38,410 nucleotides of DNA from Opitutaceae bacterium (GCA_014879845.1 JACSRI010000167.1:1-38410), one strand, 5' to 3'. Counted from the stretch's first letter, positions 8,543-20,957 are shown. Notes: generated by a model from the sequence alone, not told the origin. A program made the numbers and translations.

Positions 8543-9568
8543 TCACACCGCCAGCGGTCGCCCGTCGCTGATCGAGCCGAGCGGTTTCGGATCGAAGAAC
8601 TCCTCCAGCCGCCAGCGCACGGTCAGCAGGTGGTAGCCGTCGTGCACGGACGATTTGTCCGAGTAGCTGGCCGTCAGCAGCGCGCCGTCGCGGCACATCA
8701 TGGTCGACGGGTAGCCGCAGTCGCGCGCCTCGCCGAACTGGTAGATGACCGCCGGAGCGCCCCAGGTCGCGCCGCCGTCCTTGCTTAGGCGGGCGCCCAG
8801 GCCCATGAGCCCGCGGTTGCGGATGCCATAGGTGAGCAGCACGCGGTCCCGGCCCAGGTCGGTCAGGTCGCCCGGGTGCTGCATAGGCAGCGTGACCGGC
8901 CCCCGAGCCATCCACGTGCGGCCTGTGTCGGTCGAGGCGAACAACTCGAGGTGATGATCGCGATGCGTGCGAACCACGGCGAGCAGCCCGGATGCATCGC
9001 GGTCGATCACGACCGCCTCGTTGGTGTCGCCGTTGCCGATCTCGCTCGAGTCGCCCCAGCTCGCACCGCCGTCGGTGCTGAACAGCATCCAGGTGCGGCT
9101 CGGCTGACCCTGGCCCCAGCTGCGGTAGACCGTGGCGGCGAGACGGCCGTCGGGCAAGGCGAGCACCCGCCCGTGCGGAATGCAAAAGCTGCTGGGCACG
9201 TCGATGCGCGGAGCCGTGTCGACCTGCCAGCGTGCGTTGTCGCCCCGCAGGGTCGAGTACCACACCGGCTGGATGCCGACCATCGCGCCGTCGCGCAAGG
9301 TATGGCCGGTGGACAACACGACCCAGCGGCCTGCATGATCGAGGCCCGAGGCGATGTGAGTGCGGCTGGTGCCCGGCAGGTGCGGCGCGGGGAGGCCGAG
9401 TTCGGACCACGGTGCTCCCTCGTCCTCACTCACGCAGGCGGCGAGGTCGCCCTCGGTGAAACCATGGCTGGGGCGATTGTGGTAGACGATGCCGAGGCGA
9501 TCGTCGGCCAGCCGGGTCAGCACCGGCCAGGCGCACGCGTCTCGGGCTACGAGTGTCGCTTCCACCAT
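8543..9568 (-). CDS. Sialidase-superfamily (BNR/Asp-box) protein, no signal peptide
   Basis: 341 residues with Asp-box repeats SEDEGAPW, STDGGASW, STDTGRTW and SKDGGATW spread through the chain, as in a six-bladed sialidase-type propeller. The first strand carries RLADDRLGIVYHNR, which could supply an arginine of the substrate-binding triad, but I cannot assign catalytic residues securely. No signal peptide or lipobox is visible, so the protein looks cytoplasmic. Family members include exo-sialidases and enzymes acting on other sugars; substrate is unknown. It follows the lipoprotein gene but lies beyond that gene's terminator, so it probably has its own promoter. Confidence 0.75.
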   Translation of the reverse strand: MVEATLVARDACAWPVLTRLADDRLGIVYHNRPSHGFTEGDLAACVSEDEGAPWSELGLPAPHLPGTSRTHIASGLDHAGRWVVLSTGHTLRDGAMVGIQPVWYSTLRGDNARWQVDTAPRIDVPSSFCIPHGRVLALPDGRLAATVYRSWGQGQPSRTWMLFSTDGGASWGDSSEIGNGDTNEAVVIDRDASGLLAVVRTHRDHHLELFASTDTGRTWMARGPVTLPMQHPGDLTDLGRDRVLLTYGIRNRGLMGLGARLSKDGGATWGAPAVIYQFGEARDCGYPSTMMCRDGALLTASYSDKSSVHDGYHLLTVRWRLEEFFDPKPLGSISDGRPLAV

Positions 9569-9633
9569 CGCCCCACGTTCGCCGGCGGCGTGCGAGGGAA
9601 CAAACCGATTCGGCGTCGCGCGAAGCGCCCAGG

Positions 9634-9659
9634 AAAAAGCCCGGCGCGCGGCCGGGCTT
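9634..9659 (-). terminator. Rho-independent terminator of the glycine-zipper lipoprotein gene
   Basis: Stem AAGCCCGGC (9637-9645) with GCCGGGCTT (9651-9659), loop of 5 bases. Read on the minus strand it ends in TTTTT (9638-9634). It starts 27 bases after the lipoprotein stop codon. Confidence 0.85.
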
Positions 9660-9686
9660 CTTCGCGGACCGAAGGAGATGCGCCTG

Positions 9687-10250
9687 TCAGGGAGTCGTGG
9701 CAGTCGCGCCGGAGCCCTGGCTGCGGAGGCGCTCGGCCTCCTCGCGCGCGGCCTTCTCGCGCGCCTCGTATTCGGCGAGCTGCTTCGCCTTCTTCATGGA
9801 CTCATCCTGCTCCTTGCGGAGGCGGGCGAGCTCGGCCTCGGCGGCCTCCGCACGCTGGCGTGCGGCGATGAGCTCGGGATCCTCGATCCGGGCGCCCGCC
9901 GCGATCAGGCGGCGACGTTCCGCCTCGGCGGCCTCGCGCTCGGCCTGGGCACGTTGCTGGGCGCGCATGCGGGCGGCCTCGGCCTCGGCTTGGCGGCGCT
10001 CTTCAGCCTCGCGCACATCCTTGGAGTTGCCGACGGCGCCGCCCACGGCCGCGCCCGCCGCCGCGCCGATGGCCGCGCCCGCGCCGGTCTCGCCGGACTG
10101 GTGACCGACGATGCCACCGATGATCGCGCCAGTCACGGCGCCGACGGCCGCGCCGGTCTTGGTGTTTTCCCCTGCGGTCTGGCAGCCGGTCAGGCCGGCA
10201 ACGGAGCCCGCGAGGGCAAGGGAGAGGACGGATTTGGTCCAGGTCTTCAT
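9687..10250 (-). CDS. Glycine-zipper lipoprotein with coiled-coil tail
   Basis: 187 residues. A type II signal peptide ends in lipobox LTGC with the lipidated Cys at 23. Residues about 32-75 are glycine-zipper repeats (GAAVGAVTGAIIGGIVG, AAIGAAAGAAVGGAVG), which pack in membranes. Residues about 80-180 are Ala/Glu/Arg-rich heptads (EAEERRQAEAEAARMRAQQ), a long predicted coiled coil. Similar lipoproteins sit in the outer membrane and are linked to envelope stability or stress. The retention signal (Gln at +2) favours outer-membrane sorting if the E. coli rule holds. Single-gene transcription unit with its own terminator. Confidence 0.85.
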   Translation of the reverse strand: MKTWTKSVLSLALAGSVAGLTGCQTAGENTKTGAAVGAVTGAIIGGIVGHQSGETGAGAAIGAAAGAAVGGAVGNSKDVREAEERRQAEAEAARMRAQQRAQAEREAAEAERRRLIAAGARIEDPELIAARQRAEAAEAELARLRKEQDESMKKAKQLAEYEAREKAAREEAERLRSQGSGATATTP

Positions 10251-10333
10251 GGAAAGGAAGGAGAGATGCCGATATGACGGCGAGACTCCGACCGCGATTC
10301 AACTTTTCGAGTTCCGCGGGGCCAAGAAGCCTT

Positions 10334-12262
10334 TCAGCGGGGTGGACGGCGTTTCCCCGCCCGGCTTGAGGCGCTGCCGGGGCGCTTGGCGCGGGAGATG
10401 CGTGGGCGCGGGGCGGTCGTTGCGGACTCCTTGGCAGTCAGGTCGATACGCACATCGTAGTCGCCGGCCTCGGCGTCCTCGGCCCGCGTGCTGGTGGCCC
10501 CGTAGCGGCGGAAGAGTGCGAGCATGGGCAGGTTGTCCTTGCGAACCCGGCCCCAAACCGATGCGAGGCCCCGCCGGCGGGCGACGGCGAGCAGGGCGTC
10601 CATCAGCGTCGAAGCCATGCCGCACCGGCGCTTGGTCTCGCGCACCACGAAAGCCACCTCGGCGGACTTGCCGTCCGGGTCGAGGTAATAGCGCCCGACG
10701 GCGTGGATCATCTCGCGTGGTCCCTGCGTCTCGAAGATCGCGAGCGCGAGATCGCGCGACTGGTCGACATTGACCAGGTCGTAGGCGCGCTCGCGCGGCA
10801 TGCGCGTGACCGCATACCCATAGCGCATCTGGATCGTCTCAAGCGTGTGCGAGTAGAAGAACTCCTGCAGCCGCCGGATGTCGGAGGGGTGCAGCGGGCG
10901 CAGCAGGTAGCGGCCGTCCGCCAGGGTGAGGCGCTGCGACTCGAGGTCGCCGAGGTCGCCGACCGGCCGCGGGGAGCTGCGCTGGTAGGCCGGCACGAGT
11001 CCCGTGGCGACCGCCTCGCGCAACAGGTCGTCTCGATACTTTGGATGCGCCACCTGGATGAGTTCGAGGGCCCGTTCGCGCAGGCTGCGGCCGCGCAGCG
11101 TGGCGACGCCGTACTCGGTGACGATGTAATGCACGTCGCCGCGCGAGGTCACCACGCCCGCGCCCTCGCGCAGGTGGGGCACGATGCGCGAGGTCCTGCC
11201 GTCGGCCGAGGTCGAGGGCAGGGCGATGATCGGCAGGCCGCCGCGGCTCATCGTCGCGCCGCGGATGAAGTCCACCTGGCCGCCGAGCCCGCTGTGGAAC
11301 CCGTGGCCGAGCGGATCGGCCACGACCTGGCCGGAGAGATCGAGCTCGAGGGCGGCGGTCACTGAAACCATCCGGTCGTTGCGCGCGATCACCAGCGGGT
11401 TGTTGACATATTCCGTCGGGTGAAACTCCACGTGCGGGTTGTCGTGGACGTAGTCATACAGCTCCTGCGTCCCGAGGCAGAAGGAGGTGATCGTCTTGCC
11501 GGTGTGCAGGCTCTTGCGGCGATTGTTGATCGCGCCGCTGCGCAGGAGGGGCAGATAGCCGTCGCCGAGCAACTCGCTGTGCACGCCCAAGTCCCTGTGG
11601 CCCGCGAGCGCGGCGAGCACCGCGTCGGGCAGCGCGCCGATGCCGACGCGCAGCGTGCTGCCGTCCTCGATCAACTGCGCGACGTAGCGGCCGATCGTCT
11701 CCATCTCGGGCGTGCCGCCGACCGGCGGCACGGCGACGAGCGGCTCGTCGTAGGGCAGGAACGCGTCGATGCGGTCGACATGGATAAAGCTCTGCCCGTG
11801 CGTGCGCGGCATGCGCGGGTTGAGCTGCGCGATCACCACGCGCGCGGCGCGGCACGCGGCCGAGACCACGTCGACGCTCACGCCGAGCGAGCAGTAGCCG
11901 TGTACGTCCGGCGGAGTCACCTGCACGAGCGCGGCATCGAGCGGCAACACGCCGTCGAGGAAGAGTCCCGGGATCTCGGAGAGAAAACACGGCGTGTAGT
12001 CGGCGCGGCCCTCGCGCACGGCGTCCCCGAGCGTCGGCCCGTGCACGAAGGTATTCACCACGAACGTATCCGCCAGGGCAGGATCCAGCCAGGGCGTGGG
12101 GCCGGCGGTGTGGACGTGGACGAGTTCGACGTCCTTGAGTTGCGGCGCCGCCGCCACGAGCGAGCGCATGAGCGCGTGCGGGCAACCGGCGCCCGAGCCG
12201 ACGAAGACGCGGCTGCCGGGGCGGATCAGCTTTTCCCAGTCGTAGGGTGTCAGCTCGACCAT
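10334..12262 (-). CDS. Acetyl-CoA hydrolase/transferase fused to GNAT acetyltransferase
   Basis: 642 residues. Residues about 1-435 match the acetyl-CoA hydrolase / 4-hydroxybutyrate CoA-transferase family: GSGAGCPHALM, VSPPDVHGYCSLG-like VTPPDVHGYCSLGVSVD, GIGALPDAVLAAL, LGDGYLPLLRSGAINN, HPTEYVNNPLVIARND and a late IVTEYGVATLRGRSLRERA. Residues about 450-610 are a GNAT domain (YLLRPLHPSDIRRLQEFFY; VAFVVRETKRRCGMASTLMD as the acetyl-CoA loop, with RRCGMA in place of the usual R/Q-x-x-G-x-G/A). The tail is Arg/Lys-rich. It may move CoA between short acids, with the GNAT part sensing or using acetyl-CoA, for example for lysine acetylation; that link is inference. It lies near a PocR-AraC regulator and nifJ, consistent with fermentation. 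Confidence 0.88.
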   Translation of the reverse strand: MVELTPYDWEKLIRPGSRVFVGSGAGCPHALMRSLVAAAPQLKDVELVHVHTAGPTPWLDPALADTFVVNTFVHGPTLGDAVREGRADYTPCFLSEIPGLFLDGVLPLDAALVQVTPPDVHGYCSLGVSVDVVSAACRAARVVIAQLNPRMPRTHGQSFIHVDRIDAFLPYDEPLVAVPPVGGTPEMETIGRYVAQLIEDGSTLRVGIGALPDAVLAALAGHRDLGVHSELLGDGYLPLLRSGAINNRRKSLHTGKTITSFCLGTQELYDYVHDNPHVEFHPTEYVNNPLVIARNDRMVSVTAALELDLSGQVVADPLGHGFHSGLGGQVDFIRGATMSRGGLPIIALPSTSADGRTSRIVPHLREGAGVVTSRGDVHYIVTEYGVATLRGRSLRERALELIQVAHPKYRDDLLREAVATGLVPAYQRSSPRPVGDLGDLESQRLTLADGRYLLRPLHPSDIRRLQEFFYSHTLETIQMRYGYAVTRMPRERAYDLVNVDQSRDLALAIFETQGPREMIHAVGRYYLDPDGKSAEVAFVVRETKRRCGMASTLMDALLAVARRRGLASVWGRVRKDNLPMLALFRRYGATSTRAEDAEAGDYDVRIDLTAKESATTAPRPRISRAKRPGSASSRAGKRRPPR

Positions 12263-12345
12263 GGGTGAGCGCGAGCGTGAGCGAAGTCCCGCGTCTTGTC
12301 CGCTCGAATCCGACCTTGGCGCGGGCTAACCGGCTGCCGAAGGCC

Positions 12346-12364
12346 CGCAGGCTGGAAGCCTGCG
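12346..12364. repeat. Short palindromic repeat
   Basis: CGCAGGCT (12346-12353) with AGCCTGCG (12357-12364), 3-base loop. It lies in the gap between the AraC-type regulator stop and the CoA-hydrolase gene start, with no T-run on either strand. Such GC palindromes recur between genes in this window. Confidence 0.5.
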
Positions 12365-12387
12365 CTTCGCCGCGAAACGACCTCGAC

Positions 12388-13341
12388 CTACCGCCGCACC
12401 GCCGCAGCGGCGCCGGCCTTGGGCAGGCGCTCGCGGTAGTCGGTCGGCGACTGGCCGGTGATGCGCTTGAAGACGCGGTTGAACTGCGAGAGCGATTGGA
12501 AGCCGACCTCGAAGGCCACCTCGCTCACGCGCACGTGCGGGTTGAGCAGGAGCTGCTTCGCCTTCTCCACGCGGACGCGCCCGAGATATTCAGTGAAGGT
12601 GAGGCCGGTCGCCTTCTTGAACATCTTGCAGAAATAAAACGTGCTCGTGTTGACCGCGCGGGCCACGGCGGCGAGCGAGATGTCCTCCGACTGGTTGCGC
12701 TCGATGTAGTCCTTCGCGCGCGTGATCATCGGGTTCTCGGTGTTCTCCTCGCGGACGAGCACCTGGTTGCTGATCATGCTGAGGTGGTCGGCGAACACCT
12801 TGAGCAGGCGGATCATCGCGCCGTACTGCTCGTTGGATATGACCTTCGAGGCAAAGTAGGCGTCATGCAGTTTCTTGACGTCGAAATCGATACCCCAGCG
12901 GATGAGCTGCTGCGCCGTGCGGTCGAACTCCTCTTCCGTCGGCGGCTCGGTCAGGACCTGTCCGGTGCGCAGGAAGCCCACGAGACTTTCGCCAAGGCGC
13001 ACGGGCACCGCGGTGTCGCAGAAGCCCGCGAAGCATTTCATCGTGACCGGGTCGGCCGTCTCCGAGCCTTTCTCGCTCAACTTGCCCTGGATCTCGAGGC
13101 AGGCCGCACAGGTCTTGCTCGTGTCGGCCATGGCATGACAGAACGGACTCTCGTTCGCATCACCGCTCAACGGAAGCCCCCAGGTCTCGGGCGGCGTGAG
13201 TGCGAAAGGCAGACCGGTGGCGCTGCGAAACGCCTGCTCGTAATCCTTGAAGATTCGGGAGCGGGTGAGCTTTTCGACGAGAACCTTGCCAGTGTTGTCC
13301 ACGATGCCGCAACGGTTACTCAGGGCTCCGCATTTCTTCAA
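12388..13341 (-). CDS. AraC-family transcriptional regulator with PocR sensor domain
   Basis: 317 residues from a TTG at 13341; a GTG at 13302 (codon 14) is an equally plausible start and no Shine-Dalgarno favours either. Residues about 20-190 form a PocR-type ligand domain with Cys-rich signatures (FCHAMADTSKTCAACL, TMKCFAGFCDTAVPV, LVGFLRTGQVL), a layout that in relatives senses hydrocarbon derivatives or redox/ligand signals. Residues about 205-305 are two AraC helix-turn-helices (ISLAAVARAVNTSTFYFCKMFK; VSEVAFEVGFQSLSQFNRVFKRITG). It transcribes towards the CoA-hydrolase/GNAT gene and could regulate it; no operator was identified. Confidence 0.88.
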   Translation of the reverse strand: MKKCGALSNRCGIVDNTGKVLVEKLTRSRIFKDYEQAFRSATGLPFALTPPETWGLPLSGDANESPFCHAMADTSKTCAACLEIQGKLSEKGSETADPVTMKCFAGFCDTAVPVRLGESLVGFLRTGQVLTEPPTEEEFDRTAQQLIRWGIDFDVKKLHDAYFASKVISNEQYGAMIRLLKVFADHLSMISNQVLVREENTENPMITRAKDYIERNQSEDISLAAVARAVNTSTFYFCKMFKKATGLTFTEYLGRVRVEKAKQLLLNPHVRVSEVAFEVGFQSLSQFNRVFKRITGQSPTDYRERLPKAGAAAAVRR

Positions 13342-13461
13342 GTGGGTTCATCGATGGAACGTCAGGTTTGCGGGCGCACGGATGCATGGGCCCGGGCCGG
13401 AATCGCGGGTGAGGGGCGGTGGCGGGTCGGACCGACCCATGCGCCACGCCCCGGCCGGGTG

Positions 13462-13506
13462 ACTGTGAACCGCAGGGAGGCGCGCCGCGCCCGACCTCCT
13501 TACAGT
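13462..13506. repeat. Imperfect palindromic element
   Basis: ACTGT (13462-13466) and ACAGT (13502-13506) bracket GGGAGG (13475-13480) and CCTCC (13495-13499) around a GC-rich core. It lies in the 182-base gap upstream of the AraC-type gene, directly after the small orphan gene. It could be a dispersed repeat or a weak terminator; there is no T-run. Confidence 0.35.
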
Positions 13507-13523
13507 GCGTCCGGGCGACCCGA

Positions 13524-13961
13524 CTACCGCACACCCGAGGAGAAGCGGCGCGCGTGCTCGCGCATTTCCCGGTCAATCAGGTGCTTGAATACGTTTTCGA
13601 GCGCGCTGCGCAGGGTCTCGCGGTCGGCGGATGAATACAGCGCGCAGAACGAGGGATCGCCCTCGACGAAGTCGCCCAGGACGTCGCGGCCGGTCAGGAA
13701 GAGCTCCATGTATTGATCGGCCGAGAGCGAGACGTCGGCGTTGACGTCGCACAGGAACGAATCGTGGGCCGCGAGGTGCGGGTCGTTCGGCTCGAACTTG
13801 AGCATGCGCACCACCTCGTCGAATGCCCGGAAGATGAGCATATACGGGAAGGGCGACTGCGACGGCAGCGGTGATCCGATGTTCTCCTTAAGGGCGAACT
13901 TCCACCGGGTCACGAGCCGGAATTTCCTCTTCTGGAGGAAACGCAGCATTTGCCGTCTCAT
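13524..13961 (-). CDS. Small helical protein of unknown function
   Basis: 145 residues from the ATG at 13961 (a TTG three codons upstream is possible). The N-terminus is basic (MRRQMLRFLQKRKFRLVTRW), then acidic amphipathic helices follow (FRAFDEVVRMLKF, SADQYMELFLTGRDVLGDFV, REMREHARRF). The basic start, the Trp and the helical content loosely recall the N-terminal sensor domain of RsbR-type co-antagonists, but I cannot assign it. No signal peptide or membrane helix. It is read in the same direction as the PocR-AraC gene, 182 bases upstream of it. Confidence 0.7.
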   Translation of the reverse strand: MRRQMLRFLQKRKFRLVTRWKFALKENIGSPLPSQSPFPYMLIFRAFDEVVRMLKFEPNDPHLAAHDSFLCDVNADVSLSADQYMELFLTGRDVLGDFVEGDPSFCALYSSADRETLRSALENVFKHLIDREMREHARRFSSGVR

Positions 13962-14029
13962 CTGCTGCAAGTATGGATCCTCCTGTTCGGCCCAACTATG
14001 CAGGCCTTGGCGTTATTTCTGCAGGTGTT

Positions 14030-14086
14030 GACCCGAGGGAGGCGTGCACCCGCACCATCGTGCGGGTGTGCCATCGGGCTCGGGTC
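14030..14086. other. Nested two-stem intergenic hairpin
   Basis: Outer stem GACCCGAG (14030-14037) with CTCGGGTC (14079-14086), a short GGC/GCC pairing at 14041-14043/14070-14072, and inner stem CACCCGCAC (14047-14055) with GTGCGGGTG (14060-14068) around loop CATC. It lies downstream of the dihydroorotate-dehydrogenase-like gene. There is no T-run on the minus strand. It may act as a terminator or mRNA-stabilising structure, or be a dispersed repeat. Confidence 0.5.
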
Positions 14087-14112
14087 TCGGTTCATCGTGG
14101 AAGTGCTGGCCC

Positions 14113-15105
14113 TCAGACCTTCCAGATCTGGAGAACCTTCAGGTAGTTCGCGCGCTCGTAGGCCGCCGGGTCCGGGCAGTGACGCAGGCTCATGTTGCCC
14201 TTCATCTGCGCGACCGACTCGAACTCGTGCTGCTCCATCCAGAACTTCAAGCCGTCCACCAGCGTGTGGATGTGCTTCGGCCCGAAGTGCAGGAGCGAGG
14301 AGACGACCTGGACGGCATCAGCGCCGGCCATGATCGACTTCACCACGTCGACAGCGCGGTGCACGCCGCCACTGCAGGCGAGCGAGCTGCGCACGTTGCC
14401 GTGGAGGATGCCGAGCCAGCGCAGGCGCAGGCGTAGCTCCGCGGAGTTGGACAACTCCAGCTTCGGCACGGTCTCGAGATTCTCGGGATCGATGTCGGGC
14501 TGGTAGAAGCGGTTGAACAGCACCAGGCCGTTCGCCCCGAGCGCGTCCACCTGCGTGGCGAAGTGTGCGAGCGACGAGTAGAAGGGCGAGAGCTTCACCG
14601 CGATCGGAATCTTGATCGCGTTGCGCACGGCCCGCAGCACATCGAGCGTGCGCGACTCCACCTCGTCGCCCGACTCGGCCGGGTCGGTCGCGACGTAGTA
14701 GAGATTCAACTCCAGCGCATCGGCGCCGGCCTGCTCGATCATCTTGGCGTGGTCGATCCAGCCGCCGATGCGCGTGCCGTTGAGCGACGCGATGACGGGG
14801 ATCTTGACGGCCTCCTTGATCGAGCGGATGCGCTCGAGGTACTTGTCCGGCCCGAGGTGGTAGTCCTCCTGGTTCGGGAAGAACGACGTGGCCTCGGCGA
14901 ACGACTCGGCCATGGCTGCCTCGTGCTGGAAGGCCGCCTCCTGGTCGCGGATGAGCTGCTCCTCAAAGAGCGAGTGCATCACGATGGCCGCCGCACCGGC
15001 GTCCTCGAGCTGACGCACGGTGTCGAGGTTGTCGACCATGGGGGAGGCTCCCGGCATGATCGGGTGGGGTAGTTTCAGGCCGAGGTAGGTGGTCTCGAGA
15101 TTCAT
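14113..15105 (-). CDS. Dihydroorotate-dehydrogenase-like flavoprotein linked to PFOR
   Basis: 330 residues, a TIM-barrel resembling class 1 dihydroorotate dehydrogenase: LGLKLPHPIMPGASPM at the start, VIASLNGTR near 108-116, ALELNLYYV near 134-142, IAVKLSPF near 173-180 and a phosphate-binding end CSGGVHRAVDVVKSIMAGADAVQVVSS. The family-specific C-terminus MSLRHCPDPAAYERANYLK distinguishes it from housekeeping PyrD. Proteins of this type are commonly encoded beside, or fused to, pyruvate:ferredoxin oxidoreductase, as here (43-base gap after nifJ). The electron donor and acceptor are unknown; a role in oxidising dihydroorotate should not be assumed. Confidence 0.88.
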   Translation of the reverse strand: MNLETTYLGLKLPHPIMPGASPMVDNLDTVRQLEDAGAAAIVMHSLFEEQLIRDQEAAFQHEAAMAESFAEATSFFPNQEDYHLGPDKYLERIRSIKEAVKIPVIASLNGTRIGGWIDHAKMIEQAGADALELNLYYVATDPAESGDEVESRTLDVLRAVRNAIKIPIAVKLSPFYSSLAHFATQVDALGANGLVLFNRFYQPDIDPENLETVPKLELSNSAELRLRLRWLGILHGNVRSSLACSGGVHRAVDVVKSIMAGADAVQVVSSLLHFGPKHIHTLVDGLKFWMEQHEFESVAQMKGNMSLRHCPDPAAYERANYLKVLQIWKV

Positions 15106-15148
15106 GATGGGATGACGGAGGATTTGCTGTGCCGTTCGATTCTCTCGT

Positions 15149-18766
<3,618 letters not shown>

Positions 18767-18899
18767 GGTGATAAATCCAGATTTGGCGGGCCGGGGCGTG
18801 CCCAATGAATGGGCGCACTATGCCACCGCGGGACCGGACACGCTTCGCACGGGTTGGCTACACGTGCGCGACCGTTGCGTCCGGAAGGATCGCTTAAGC

Positions 18900-18932
18900 A
18901 AAAAGCCCGAGGTCGCGGACGACCTCGGGCTT
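18900..18932 (-). terminator. Rho-independent terminator of glyA
   Basis: A 13-bp perfect stem pairs 18903-18915 with 18920-18932 around loop CGGA. On the minus strand it runs into TTTTT. It starts about 42 bases after the glyA stop and separates glyA from nifJ. Confidence 0.92.
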
Positions 18933-18974
18933 CGTGAAATGACTTGGGACTTATACCGTGCTTCGCTTCCGGGC

Positions 18975-20255
18975 TCAGGCGTAGGGCAGCGGGAAACGGC
19001 TGCACAGATCGAGCACCTTGGCCTTGGCCGCGGACCGGGCCTCCTCGCTCTCCGGGGCCTTGAGCACGGTGTCGATGGCATCGGCGATGACGTCCATCTC
19101 CGCCTCGCGCAGACCGCGCGTGGTCACCGCCGGCGTGCCGAGCCGCACGCCGCTGGCTTGGAACGGGCTGCGGGTCTCAAACGGCACGGTGTTCTTGTTC
19201 GTCGTGATGTTGGCCAGGTCGAGCGCCTCCTGGGCCTTCTTGGCCGTGAGGTCGGGCAGGTTGTGGCGCAGGTCGACGAGCATGAGGTGGTTGTCTGTGC
19301 CGCCCGATACGATCTTGTAGCCGCGCTTGACCATGGCGGCGGCGAGCGCCCGGGCGTTGGCCACGATCTGCTTCTGGTAGGCGATGAACTCGGGCTTCAT
19401 CGCCTCGAGGAAACACACGGCCTTGGCCGCGATCACGTGCATGAGCGGGCCGCCCTGGCCGCCGGGGAACATGGCGGAGTCGAGGGCCTTGGCGTGCTGG
19501 GCGCGGCAGAGGATGAGACCGCCGCGCGGGCCGCGCAGGGTCTTGTGCGTGGTCGTGGTGACGAAGTCCGCGTGCGGCACCGGCGACGGGTGGATACCCG
19601 CGGCGACGAGGCCGGCGATGTGCGCGATGTCGGCGAAGAGCAGGGCGCCGACGCTGCGTGCGATCTCGCCCATGCGCGCGAAGTCGATCGTGCGCGAGTA
19701 GGCGCTGGCGCCGACGGTGATCATCTTCGGCTTCTCGCGCTGCGCGACGGCGGCGAGTTCGTCGTAGTCGATCAGGCCGGTGTCCTCGCGCACGCCGTAC
19801 TGGACAAACTGGTACAGCTTGCCGGAAAAGTTCGCCGGGTTGCCGTGCGTGAGATGGCCGCCGTGGGAGAGGTTCATGCCCAGGACCTTGTCGCCGGGCT
19901 GGAGTGTCGAGGTGTAGACGGCGAAGTTGGCCTGCGAGCCGGAGTGCGGCTGGACGTTGGCATGCTCGGCGCCGAAGAGTTTCTTCGCCCGTTCGATGGC
20001 GAGCGTCTCGACCTGGTCGACGAACTCGCAGCCACCGTACCAACGCTTGGCCGGGTAGCCCTCGGCGTACTTGTTGGTCAGCACGCTGCCCTGGGCCTCC
20101 ATCACGGCCGGGAGCGTGAAGTTTTCCGAGGCGATGAGCTCGATGTGCGTCTGCTGGCGCTTGAGCTCGCGGCCGATCGCGGCGCTGATCTCGGGGTCGA
20201 CCTGGGCGAGGGCGCCGGCGTTGAGGAAGGAGGTGGCGGCTTGGGCGGTGGACAT
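18975..20255 (-). CDS. glyA: Serine hydroxymethyltransferase
   Basis: 426 residues from the ATG at 20255 ([12 protein letters not shown]). PLP enzyme converting serine and tetrahydrofolate to glycine and 5,10-methylene-tetrahydrofolate. Signatures: [24 protein letters not shown], the PLP segment [15 protein letters not shown] with the Schiff-base Lys, and TPAVTTRGL near the C-terminus. Length and motifs are standard. It ends at a strong terminator and, with purD and the gcvP gene in the same window, points to glycine/one-carbon and purine supply. The start is preceded by a C/T-rich tract, not a Shine-Dalgarno. Confidence 0.97.
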   Translation of the reverse strand: MSTAQAATSFLNAGALAQVDPEISAAIGRELKRQQTHIELIASENFTLPAVMEAQGSVLTNKYAEGYPAKRWYGGCEFVDQVETLAIERAKKLFGAEHANVQPHSGSQANFAVYTSTLQPGDKVLGMNLSHGGHLTHGNPANFSGKLYQFVQYGVREDTGLIDYDELAAVAQREKPKMITVGASAYSRTIDFARMGEIARSVGALLFADIAHIAGLVAAGIHPSPVPHADFVTTTTHKTLRGPRGGLILCRAQHAKALDSAMFPGGQGGPLMHVIAAKAVCFLEAMKPEFIAYQKQIVANARALAAAMVKRGYKIVSGGTDNHLMLVDLRHNLPDLTAKKAQEALDLANITTNKNTVPFETRSPFQASGVRLGTPAVTTRGLREAEMDVIADAIDTVLKAPESEEARSAAKAKVLDLCSRFPLPYA

Positions 20256-20404
20256 GGATCGGAAGGGAAAATGGACGCTGCTAAAGAGGACGCCGGCGGG
20301 CGCGGAGTCCACTGTGATTCTTGGAGTCGTTCAGATTCCAGCGACCGCGCGGCGGTTGGCCGGGTGGCCTCACTCGGCGTGCCGGCTGCGCGGCGGGTCG
20401 AGAC

Positions 20405-20423
20405 GCCCGGTCGGTGACCGGGC
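20405..20423. repeat. Short palindromic repeat
   Basis: GCCCGGTC (20405-20412) with GACCGGGC (20416-20423), 3-base loop GGT. It lies 15 bases downstream of the phosphatase stop in the 183-base gap before glyA. No T-run follows on the minus strand. Confidence 0.5.
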
Positions 20424-20438
20424 CTACAGTTGGACGAC

Positions 20439-20957
20439 TCAGGCCTTCCCGGGCGCAGGCTCGGGCGCCGAATCCGGTGGGATGACCAGCGTGCGCAGGT
20501 AGGCGATGATCGAGGGGATCGCCTCGACCATCGAGTCTCGGCTGGATTCGTAGGCCGCGAGGTTGCTGCCGAAGGGGTCCGGGATGTCGGGGTCGGCGCC
20601 GTCCATCAGTTCGCGCATGAGGTGCAGATTCTGAGGGATCGGATCGTAATCGAGCTCGATCATGGCCCGATGTGATTCGGTCATGCAGAACACGGCGAGA
20701 GCCTGGTTCAGGAGTTCCTGCGTCACCCGCTGGCTGCGGTGCCCGTTGAGGGTGATGCCGACCTTCTTGAGGGCCTGCACTGCGTTGTTCGCGGCGGGGT
20801 ATCCCGCCATCGCCGATGTCCCAGCCGAGATCACGGGGACCGACTTGAGTGGCTCCGGCTCGGCCGCGAGCGCGTGACGGAGCAGGGCGGCGGCCATGGG
20901 GCTGCGGCACGTATTCGCCGTGCAGACAAACAAGACATGGCCAGGCTGTTCGGGCAT
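20439..20957 (-). CDS. Low-molecular-weight protein phosphatase (tyrosine/arginine type)
   Basis: 172 residues. The P-loop CTANTCRS (residues 12-19) is the CX5RS active site, with the nucleophilic Cys12 and Arg18, and the general-acid region is DPDIPDPFG near 121-129. The Thr after Asn in the P-loop is the feature that marks protein-arginine phosphatases of the YwlE type, whereas tyrosine phosphatases usually have Ile or Ser there, so arginine phosphatase activity is possible. The C-terminal Pro/Ala tail is extra. It lies between purD (82-base gap) and glyA on the same strand. Confidence 0.9.
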   Translation of the reverse strand: MPEQPGHVLFVCTANTCRSPMAAALLRHALAAEPEPLKSVPVISAGTSAMAGYPAANNAVQALKKVGITLNGHRSQRVTQELLNQALAVFCMTESHRAMIELDYDPIPQNLHLMRELMDGADPDIPDPFGSNLAAYESSRDSMVEAIPSIIAYLRTLVIPPDSAPEPAPGKA

